The notes beneath the pieces were generated by a model. The model saw only the letters and a list, made by a program, of their open reading frames with translations. It made no database searches and was not told the DNA's origin. DNA of 64,000 nucleotides from Panonychus citri (Eukaryota > Arthropoda > Arachnida > Trombidiformes > Tetranychidae): assembly GCF_014898815.1 (NCBI RefSeq), contig NW_026515533.1:186001-250000 (forward strand), given 5' to 3'. Positions 35,654 to 44,699 of this stretch are shown piece after piece. The stretch's first letter is position 1, and each line of letters begins with the position of its first letter. The position numbers and the translations under genes were made by a program.

Positions 35654-37191
35654 ACTCTAATGATGGTAAAGATACTTAAATTATTCTTATTATCTGACTA
35701 TCCTCTCCTTCACAATTATCACATACAATTAACTACTAATAAGTATAGTTGATAAAAGATAAAAATTGTCTCTCTATCTCTCTCTCTTTTACCTGGTAAA
35801 TATAATAATAATATTGTTCCTTAATGAGTGTTTGTATTATATAAACGTATTTATATAATACCTTATAACAAGATAAGGTTCAATTTTACAAACATCATTT
35901 GGTTGACAAATATATTAATTGTTTTGTTGTTGTTGTTGAATGTTCAGATGACTTTGCCTGGATATAATATTATTATTACGAGATGAGAGATATGAGATGA
36001 TGACGATGAAAAGAGAAGATAATGAAAATGTTCACTATTTAAATGGAAAATAATAATCAATAGTAAACATTATCATTATAATTGTCCATTTAATCTTCAT
36101 CTATAGTCAGTTGACCTACACCTTTTAGACCAAGAATCAATATGGATCCCATTTGATGGATGAACAACAAATTGAAAACAATTGCAGTAGAATAAAAGAA
36201 AATTTCCTGGAAACAGAATTAACTTGATGATTAACAATTTAGACTCTATGGGAAGGAGAAAAAAAACCAAAACAATTAAAGAGTATCCATTGTATGAACC
36301 ACAAAAAGTGATCGAGTTTAAAGTGAAAAGAAAAACAAAAAATCAAAACAAATCCAACATTCGATTTATTTTGACGATAGATGTCACTAGTTGATCGATG
36401 TTCTCATTTGTAACTTGTGAATTAATTGAAATTACTAAATTCTAACCATTAATTAACTAAATCAATGTTTATAACCTGTTCCTAAGACAACAAAGACACT
36501 CTAGAAAATACCAAACCAAAGGTAAGAGATTCAATAATAATGATAAAAGCGACAAAAACAAAAACAAAAACAAAACCATACATAACATTACATGGAAAAC
36601 TGAAAACAAATCTCCGTCGTGAATTAATAACGAAATGGATCTCGTTGAGCAATTAGAAAACTACCTCTTGTGACATTATCAAAATGGGTCGTACATCTTT
36701 AATAGCTCATTTCAATTGACCGGATGTCGACGAAATTCTGAAAACAAGAAGAACAGATAATATTGAGACACGATTCATGGCTACGCAAAGGCGAGGACAT
36801 TTGGTACAAAAATCTACACGAGACAAAAAATGAAAAATTGACTAATAACAATGGATTCATCGGATCAACATCATATTGGAAAATAATCAAATTATGGTCA
36901 AAAAATAATATCAGATCTACAAACAATTAACCAACTATTCAATCAACATATAAAAATCCAATCGAATTCCTTCTGAACTTATTTCTAACTCGATCAAAGA
37001 TTCGGAAGAAATTCTAAAAACTAGTGAAACAATCAAAGTAACGATCTAAAGAAGAACAATTAAACGAAAAGAATTGCAGGTCCACATATAATCAATAATC
37101 GCATTAATCATCTCCAAGTCGAAGTCTATTCACTCTCTCTCTCTCTCTTTGTTTGTTTCTTTTTCCAATCGAAAGCTTTACTATCTCGCAA
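35654..37191. other. Intergenic between divergent RNF144-type gene and FT5
   Basis: AT-rich promoter region for both genes. The FT5 leader (about 37110-37191) carries a CT tract and TTTCCAATCGAAAGCTTTAC, shared with other FT copies. A CTCF-like motif lies near 36379. Confidence 0.5.
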
Positions 37192-38571
37192 ATGGATGAA
37201 GTTCAATTATTACACAATAAACGAACTAACCAGCTAACCCAAAATTCACTTAATTCATCACAAAGACGTAAAAAATGGACTCTGGTTATTGTTGACCAGG
37301 GGGCACTTATTACCTTTCATATGTTAATGTAAATACAAACAAACAACATTGAGGAGACAACCGGTATTTCTTTACTATTTGGTTTATATTCAATTAATTG
37401 AATGTTTTTCTTTGTCAACAATACATATCGACACTGGACTCTGGTCATTGCTGGTCTCCTCTTTTGCCTCTATTTTATCATCAAACCAGCTGATCCACCA
37501 GTCCGAGAATCACCAGAATCTCCAGCAATCAATCCTGCCGTCCAACCGATTATCCTCCTGTGGACACCTGCCTTCGATAGTGATTCATGGTGGGGAGCTA
37601 CGAGTTTACCGTTAGGTTGTGATTGTATTGTCACTCGAAATCGAAGTCTCTTACCTCAAGCGAAAGTTGTAATTTTCTATTGGCGGAACACTAATCTCAA
37701 AGATTTGCCTAAATATAAATTTGAAGGTCAAACGTGGATCTGGCATCATATGGAATCTCCAATGAACACTTATAGACGATCTAGTTTAACCGCTTTCTCT
37801 AATTACATTGATTGTTGGTCCAGTTATCGAGCTGATTCAGATTTTCCAACTCCATATGGAACCATTATACCAAAAAATCAATCTCATGAATCTCACAAAT
37901 CAGTTAGTGTTCCCTTTTCAAAGAAAAGTCGTAATGTGGCCTGGATGGTTTCCAATTGTGGAGCCTCATCGGGAAGAGATGAATATGCTAAAGAGTTAGC
38001 TCGTTACATTGATGTTGACATTTATGGTGCTTGTGGTTCATTTAAATGTCCAAGTTCAAAAGGATCATATTGTTACGAATATTTTGAGAAAAAGTATCGA
38101 TACTACTTGTCTTTCGAGAATTCAATCTGTACCGATTATTATACCGAGAAGATAATCAATCTTCTTAATTACACAGTCATTCCCATTGTTCTCGGTGGAG
38201 CCAATTATTCATCAGTTTTACCAAATCATTCGTATATCGATGCTCTTTCATTTAAATCACCTCGATACTTGGCAATGTTATTACGAAGTCTATCTGCCGA
38301 TGAGAAAAGATACAATTCATATTTTGAGTGGAAATCTCGCTTCACGATTAACAATAACGATTATCGAACACTTTTTTGCCAAATATGCTCCAGATTGAAA
38401 CAATCAACTCAAAGTAGATTTTCATTTTCATCACCAACCAAAGATCACCGTCAATTAAGACGATCAAATGTATTATGTAACCGTCGACATAAAGATCTGG
38501 TTAGTTGGTGGTTCAATGAAGGATCATGTAAATCATGGACTCCGATAAATCGATTCAAATTCTGGTCATAG
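37192..38571 (+). CDS. GT10 fucosyltransferase-like FT5, 5' end interrupted, probable new start
   Basis: The ancestral start (ATG 37192, MDEVQLLHNKRTNQLTQN) is read for 46 codons to a stop at 37330, because about 150 bp of extra sequence interrupts the membrane-anchor codons. TGGACTCTGG occurs at both edges (37276 and 37435). A new ATG at 37402 gives MFFFVNNTYRHWTLVIAGLL and then an uninterrupted 389-residue protein with the complete membrane segment, FEGQTWIWHHMESP, SYRADSDFPTPYG, SFENSICTDYYTEK, PIVLGGANYS and the Cys-rich end RFKFWS. The new cytosolic tail lacks the RRKK cluster. Luminal residues are almost identical to FT1. It could be an active enzyme with a changed tail, or non-expressed. 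Opposite strand to FT1-FT4. Confidence 0.85.
37286..37434 (+). other. Insertion in FT5 flanked by 10-bp direct repeats
   Basis: Sequence between the two TGGACTCTGG copies is absent from FT1-FT4. Its ends include TTATTGTTGAC and, inverted, GTCAACAATAC, a short imperfect terminal inverted repeat. No ORF or element family recognised. Confidence 0.55.
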
Positions 38572-38619
38572 TCATGCGATTGAACTTGAATTCACAAACA
38601 AAAAGATTTTCAGAAAACA

Positions 38620-39033
38620 GGGAGTTACGAGCTTTTCTGATAGGAAATACATTGAGGAGATTTTGATTGTAACAATCAATTGGTCATGGATATTTTCCAA
38701 TTAATCTTTGGTTTCTTCTTCGTCTTCGTCCTCTTTATTGTTCCCTGATTGTTTTGATTTACTGGTCGCCTTGATTTCCAATGATTGTGTACATTTATCA
38801 AGCCGATTCAATGTTGTCTTTCGAGCGCTTCTCACATCTTCCCGTCCATTTGAATCGATATTATCCAATTTCAACATGCACCTTGTTAGCATTTCATCCA
38901 GGTATCTATACTCTTTACCTTGATATTCTCCGTCAAACTTTTCCACCTCAGATTCCAGTTGATCGGCCTCACCATCAATCTCAGCGACCATTTCCAGAGG
39001 ATCTTTTTTCAACCTCTTAACGTTGTTTACATT
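38620..39033 (-). pseudogene. Partial BAG-gene duplicate
   Basis: Minus strand matches 16945-17380 of the BAG gene: from AATGTAAACAACGTTAAGAG through the whole BAG domain (EIDGEADQLESEVEKFDGEY to LDKCTQSLEIK), the stop and about 90 bp of 3' sequence (to CTTTTCTGATAGGAAATAC in inverse). The copied domain residues are identical by eye; the acidic tail is shortened in frame. The 5' end, including the start codon, is missing and replaced by FT upstream sequence at 39034. A CTCCAT unit in the 3' region is lost. No usable start in frame, so treated as a pseudogene. Confidence 0.85.
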
Positions 39034-39510
39034 TAAAGGAAGAGGAAAAGAAAGAAAAACTTGTAATTAAAGATCTTTAGTTTTATTAATTGTCTTTTTG
39101 TTTAATAATAATGCATTAATTTTGCTTTTCCCTTATCTTAAGATAAATTAACCGAATCTCAAATATTAATCGAATATTCGCCTTCTAATCGCCGAGAGTT
39201 TTGATCTGTTTTCTCGAGTCCACTTAATCTACTAGATTATCCAGTAATCTCTTCATTTTTTGGACCCATAATAAAGTCGAAGTCTATTCTCTCTCTCTCT
39301 CTACTTTGTTCGTTTCTTTTTCCAATCGAAAGCTTTACTATCTCGCAAATGGATGAAGTTCAATTATTACACAATAAACGAACTAACCAGTTAACCCAAA
39401 ATTCACTTAATTCATCACAAAGACGTAAAAAATGGTTTAAACCAACAAACACCCTCTCAACTTGCCGCCTATTCAACATCATTACTTTCACCTGCAATTA
39501 CAACCCGAAA
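39034..39510 (+). pseudogene. Truncated fucosyltransferase FT6 (upstream region plus N-terminus)
   Basis: 39034-39348 resembles FT upstream DNA (conserved block near 39062, CT tract near 39285-39301, TTTCCAATCGAAAGCTTTAC). The start codon is ATG 39349 (MDEVQLLHNKRTNQLTQN to SQRRKKW). At 39431-39435 (AATGG) the sequence jumps to the stem region of FT1 (TTTAAACCAACAAACACCCT), removing 113 bp that encode the membrane segment and shifting the frame. Similarity ends near 39510; the catalytic region is absent. Non-functional. Confidence 0.85.
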
Positions 39511-39929
39511 TGTTGAATCAATCGGCTGATAGAAAGTCAACTTATCGAAAATAATCGATCTTTTCTTAGAAAGATCGATTTTTGTTCTATCGAATGATAA
39601 TCGAAATGTTTTCATCTGTTTCTCTATAGAAAAGAAAATTTTTGAAAATTCAACCTTTAGATTGGTGTTTATTTATTTCTAATTAATTAGTTAACTGATT
39701 TCTAGTTAATTTAATTATCCTCTGGTAAGTATTCAATCTTTTCTCTTGTCTACTTGTCGGTTTTATGGTTCATAATTTCTCTAATCATCTTTTGTATGTT
39801 CTTTTTTTTCATCTGGTGAAGGTCATTTGGATTTCTTATTGGAGGTTATTGTGAATCCGATTCTTCATTAATCCTTCCTAAGTTTGTGCTCTCATTTTTT
39901 GGTGAATATTTTCATTTAATTCTATCATC
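39511..39929 (+). other. 5' region of the 97-aa gene
   Basis: Holds a likely untranslated first exon with a donor CTCTG|GTAAGT near 39725 and pyrimidine-rich acceptor candidates near 39810-39830. No other gene seen. Confidence 0.45.
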
Positions 39930-40223
39930 ATGGTTAAAATCACTGGTCCCATTGTTGATACACCATCGGTTGTATTTAATGGAAAAGTTTACAAGAAGCA
40001 ACTTGTTAATTACAACAAGTTTAGTTTCCTTGATTTTGATTGGAGAGGCTTAGCCAGATCTAATTGGTATATGCGTTATGTTTTCCTCTCTACGGTCTTT
40101 GTTGGACTTCCCTTGCAATATTATTTCCATCGATTAGTGAACTCACCCGAAAATAAGGCTTATTGGGTCGCTAAACGTAAAGCCGATCATGAGAAAGAGC
40201 AGAAAAAAGAATGGGATGTTTAA
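39930..40223 (+). CDS. Small single-pass membrane protein, 97 aa, function unknown
   Basis: Uninterrupted frame from ATG 39930 (ATCATCATGG context) to stop 40223. The N-terminal half is soluble (MVKITGPIVDTPSVVFNGKV), followed by FDWRGLARSNWYMR and one membrane helix (YVFLSTVFVGLPLQYYF, about residues 50-68), then a charged Lys/Glu-rich tail ending EKEQKKEWDV. There is no signal peptide. Size, a single helix with basic flanks and a charged tail resemble accessory subunits of mitochondrial inner-membrane complexes, but I cannot assign a subunit. It is convergent with the MPND-type gene (435 bp between stops). Confidence 0.75.
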   Translation: MVKITGPIVDTPSVVFNGKVYKKQLVNYNKFSFLDFDWRGLARSNWYMRYVFLSTVFVGLPLQYYFHRLVNSPENKAYWVAKRKADHEKEQKKEWDV

Positions 40224-40658
40224 TTTTGTTCACCTCTCAAGAGACATTTATCCGATTTACCTGTTAACCAGATTTATCCCCATTGTTCATCATCAAGGAA
40301 GAAAATTGTAATTCAAACTAATGAATTTTTAGATGGTCTTGAGAAAATTTAGATTAAAACAACTATAAAGTTGAAGTGAATTACGTATTTAAGAGCTAAA
40401 TGTTATTACTATTTATTAATTTGGTTCACTATTTGTTGTTGTTTTTTACAATGTAAGAATTTCCCTTTGTCAATTGGTTAGACATTATTGCTGAGATCAA
40501 GTTTTATCCATCGCTCTTTAATCAGGTTTGGTGTGGAGTTTGTCGATTAATGAAAATTATGAATAAATATCAATTGTATTCTTGTTAGAGATAAAAGGGG
40601 ATTGTTGTTTTGTCATGGAATTGGACGATTTTGTTAATTGTATGAAGTGGAAATTACT
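40224..40658. other. Convergent 3' region
   Basis: 3' flanks of the 97-aa gene (plus) and the MPND-type gene (minus). A minus-strand AATAAA lies at 40412-40417, about 245 bp past the MPND stop. Most of this region is duplicated at about 22500-22809. Confidence 0.7.
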
Positions 40659-42196
40659 TCAAGGGAGTAAAAGTCCTTTGAGAAAAGCCCAGAAATGGGA
40701 AAGTGCTTGTTGTTGGACTTGTGTCTGAGCTGGAGTTTGATTAACGGTAGTGGTGAGATCTCGGGGTAAAAATGGCTTTAAAGAGGCCTGAAGTTTGTGC
40801 CAAAAAGTTTTCTCTTTAGTTGAGTAATTATCGGAAAATTTAATCGCGTCTGGACCATCAATATAATAATGAGCAAGTAAACGCTGAACAAGAAAAAGTT
40901 AATAAATGGAAAGAAAAAAATAATTAGAAGAAAATAATTATTGTGATATTTTTGTTTAAAAATTTTCATCTAAAGTATACTAACCATGTCTAATAGTAAA
41001 TCTTGTGTTAGAAATGAATCTCTGGTCACACTGTAAGTCATCTGCATGGGTCGCCCATATTCAAGGGGTTTAAATTCATTTGGAGGCATAACCCAAAAAG
41101 CTTGATACCTTGAGGTTAATCTTGGATTATCTTCATCGTAAGGTGAACAAATTAATCCAATACAGGGAATGTAAGTTGCATCAGTATCACCTTTCATTGC
41201 GATCTGATAATCCATTTGAGATTCAATGTCTCGTATGGTGGGTTGAGGGGCTGCTTTCGGGTGACTATGATACCAGCCAACGATGGTCAATTTTTTCTGA
41301 TCCATATTTTGTCTAATCTCTTCTTCAACTTTTCGAGATCTTTCTTTATCACCAAGTCGAGTTTTACAAGGGAATGCTTGTAGAATTGACAAATTATGAG
41401 TTGTAATATCCCAAGAACCGCCAAGATAACCGACAACTTCACCGGTTGTTAAATGACAATGGAAATCAATTGTTAAAAGAGCATTTGTTGAAATTGTTAA
41501 GGTAAAAGGCTGAATCCTTTCCAGGGCACTGAATGGAATACATTTAACCATGGTATTGGTATCCTGTTGGATAAGTTTACTGGCAAGAGTATGATGTTCA
41601 ACAACATTTTTCTCTTTCATTGGATAATTGTCAGGTAAAAAAGTTAATGGGACAGGGGAAGAATCAGATGAAACACTTTGGGAATGGGTTAAATAGTCTG
41701 AGGCTGCCTTGGAATAAACCATTGCTGAATCGTACATGTTGGCCGAGGTGACAATCTTTCTTTGCTTTCGATACCATCTTAATTTATATGAATCGAGTCG
41801 CTTTCGTCGATACCTGATTGTAGACCAAGCTGAACCAGGTTTACTGTTACTACTCTCTGGATTGACAAGTTTCTTACAGTGATTAAACCAGGCACTGGGT
41901 GTAGTAAATATTTGCTTTGATTGAGCCCATCTTATATTACCATTGGGTAATAAGTCAGCATCAAATTTAGTACCATAATAGTCCATGGTAAGTACATTGT
42001 TTCCAGGGTCGACAATTTGATCATCGATTAAAGTTTTTAAGGAGCAAATTTGTCCTGACAAAGATTTACGTCCAACTTGACTTTTATGAGAAGTTGATGG
42101 AAGAGAGTCTTCGGTAACAGTATCACCATCTGATGAATCGTTTCTGTCTAAATCTGTTCGCTCTTCAACATCACCGTCACTTGTGTTATTATCCAT
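40659..42196 (-). CDS. MPND: MPN (JAMM) domain-containing protein, MPND type
   Basis: Two exons, 42196-40985 and 40883-40659, joined GACATG|GTTAGT ... TTGTTCAG|CGTTTA, give 478 residues. Residues about 51-110 (SLKTLIDDQIVDPGNN, GTKFDADLLPNGNIRW, FTTPSAWFNHCKKL) are a RAMA-type domain, which with an MPN domain defines MPND. The MPN/JAMM region spans about 215-345: Glu253 in TGEVVGYLGG, and His310/His312 with Asp323 in GWYHSHPKAAPQPTIRD. These are the zinc ligands of JAMM metallo-isopeptidases; the usual motif Ser is Thr320. JAMM proteins remove ubiquitin-like conjugates; MPND's own substrate is poorly known. An acidic disordered N-terminus and a Gln-containing C-terminus (FLKGLLLP) flank the domains. 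Its 3' half is copied at 22003-22809. Confidence 0.92.
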
Positions 42197-44699
42197 GATT
42201 ATGGTGAATTATTGTGTAACTTTGTTTAATTCTAAACAGGTTGGTTGTGTTCTTTGTCTTGAATGGCGTGAGTAGAAAAATTAAACTCCAACAAAGCAAT
42301 AGTATAAAATATGAATTATACTGAAAGTCTTTGAAGGCTAAGTAGAAAATAAAATTGAGAGTATTATCTGTGAAAATGAAAAGAAAAATTAAATTAAAAT
42401 TACCATTCAAATATAATTTCATTGGAAGAAAAATAAAATCAAAAACGCTAATTACCTTTCTTTTTAAGTAGATAGCCGATGGAAGATTTTAATATTTAGT
42501 CTAATGAGATTAGGTCCACTTGTATTCAAGACAATTTTGATATCAGTGAGTATTAATTACCAATCAATTTTTCATTATCATCTAATGATAAGAATGGAAG
42601 TAGTAAATTTTGACAAAAGTAGTTCGAAAACACAGTTCAACATATCTTTTTGTATACACAGGAAGTGTTACCGGTCCAGCGACAATATTATTACAAACAG
42701 CTCTTTTCAGGTATCCTGATCATAATTCACCTCGGCCAAACATGAAGAATTTAAAGATAACCCATAATTAAACCTTTAACCGAATAAAACAATTAAAGAA
42801 TAAGTAGAAAAAAAGGCGAGAAGATGAAATGGTCGAAAGAGAACAAATGAGTTTGACCAGATGGAATAATCCAAAATCCAAAAAAAAATTCTCTTTCAAC
42901 AATGGTTGGTTTATATTCTCCTTTAGGTGTTTTGATTTTCCAGTTAAAATTGAGGATTCTTAATATAATTCGATAGAAAAACCAAGTTAAAGAAGCAGGG
43001 AAAAAAATCTAAGAGAAAGTAAAAGAAAGAGAAAAAAGAAAGAAGAAAAGATGAGATGAAGATAGGAGACAAAAGAACAAAAAATCAGAATTAAAACAGA
43101 AATCACAACTGATCTATCTTTTGATTTTCCACCAAAAAAAAAGAAAACACATTTACAATCAAAACACCAAATAAACCATCAATTAAATGAAAACTGAGCA
43201 ACAAAATTGAATAAAATAAAAACCCATCGACAATTGAAACTGTGAATTATTAATAAAAAAAGAATTCAATCAAAACCAATAAGTAGATAATATTAATGAC
43301 AATTGGTTCTAACACAATGCAAAAAAGAAAAAGAAATTGCATCAACATTTGACAAGAGAAAATCCATTTGAAATCGATTAGCTTACCTGGTATTCCAATA
43401 AACAATCACTGTTCACAATCAGTTAAACAACTAAGGTAAACAAATCAATCAACTAAATTGATTAACAATTTAACAAATTAAAGCGAAAATAAATTGTTCC
43501 AAAATCAAAAGGAACAATTAATCAAGATGAATTTAAATTTTGTAACCAAAGTGAAAAAAAAACCAAAAAAGAATTAGAGGGAAAAAGGGAACGTATTCTA
43601 ATAACAAACAGTAAATTCTATTCTCCAGAAAAAGTAGAAATTCGAGCCAACAGATGTCACTACTTTTGCCTCTTTCTTTTCTCTTTTCGGCTGAGCTGTT
43701 AAAATAGACATTCGATTGGCTATTTTAACCGACGAGAATTAAATTTAAATATTAATTGTTGAGAAAATGGAATCGAAAAGATTTTTTAAAATAATTTCCA
43801 AAAAGAATCGTCTATTAATCACTGCGCGAATAATTAAATCAATGATAATTAAAACGTGGAAAAAGTTACAGAGAAAAGAAATGATTAGATTGTAACAATT
43901 AACTAATTAATTGGAAAAAGAAGAAAAAATTTTCCATTAAATTTGCTTGATGAAAATTTTCAAACGATTAACAATTTGTTTTCTTACAATTAAATGATAA
44001 TCTCTCTCTCTAAATAATTAACCTTGATTAAGAGATAATAACAGCAACAACAATAAAAATGAAAGAAAATAATTAAATAGTTAATAGTTAATTGTTGAAA
44101 CAGGAAAGAAACCGAATCGTTTAAAAAAAGTTAACCGATCATCACTAATCAAACTAATCATCAACCTGATCATTATTATATTAGTTTGATAGTTGATTGT
44201 CTCATTTTATTTGTATAATTAGATTCAATTATCTGTACGTGTAAATTTTATTCAAATTGTTTCGCAGATGATTAAGATTATCCATTAATTAAGTGTTAAT
44301 TGTTTAGGAAGGTGAAGAAGAAGAAGAAAAAAAAAGTAAACAAAAGTTTTTCGTTTAAATCAATGATCCATGTAACCACATTATGGTTAAACAATCAGCA
44401 GCAATTAAGTGAAACAAATATACTGTTCACAACAATTAAAGAGTAAATAAATTTAGTTAACCAATTAGAGGAAGAAGAAAAAAAAAATCTTAACCAAATG
44501 AAAGACAATTAAAAGTTTAACCATTGACTTGAAGGAATTGAAGTAACAACAACAACATCAACAACTCGAACAACAATTAATCAACAAGTTGATCATGTTC
44601 ATATTTAGAGTTTAAAGAGAGAGAGAGAGAATTAAGTTTCAGATTAACCATGATAATCATTCATGATGAATAATATTCTGAAAGAGTAGAAAACCTTGA
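42197..44699. other. Intergenic, no gene seen
   Basis: MPND upstream DNA, AT-rich, with poly-A-rich patches near 43010-43200. A CTCF-like motif is near 43652. No supported exon. Confidence 0.5.

Noticed and set aside
37330..37445. The FT5 interruption as an intron
   Set aside because: No AG acceptor precedes the resumption of the membrane-anchor codons and the flanking direct repeats fit insertion or duplication better.
41110..41316. 68-codon plus-strand frame inside the MPND-type gene
   Set aside because: Antisense shadow of the JAMM-coding exon.
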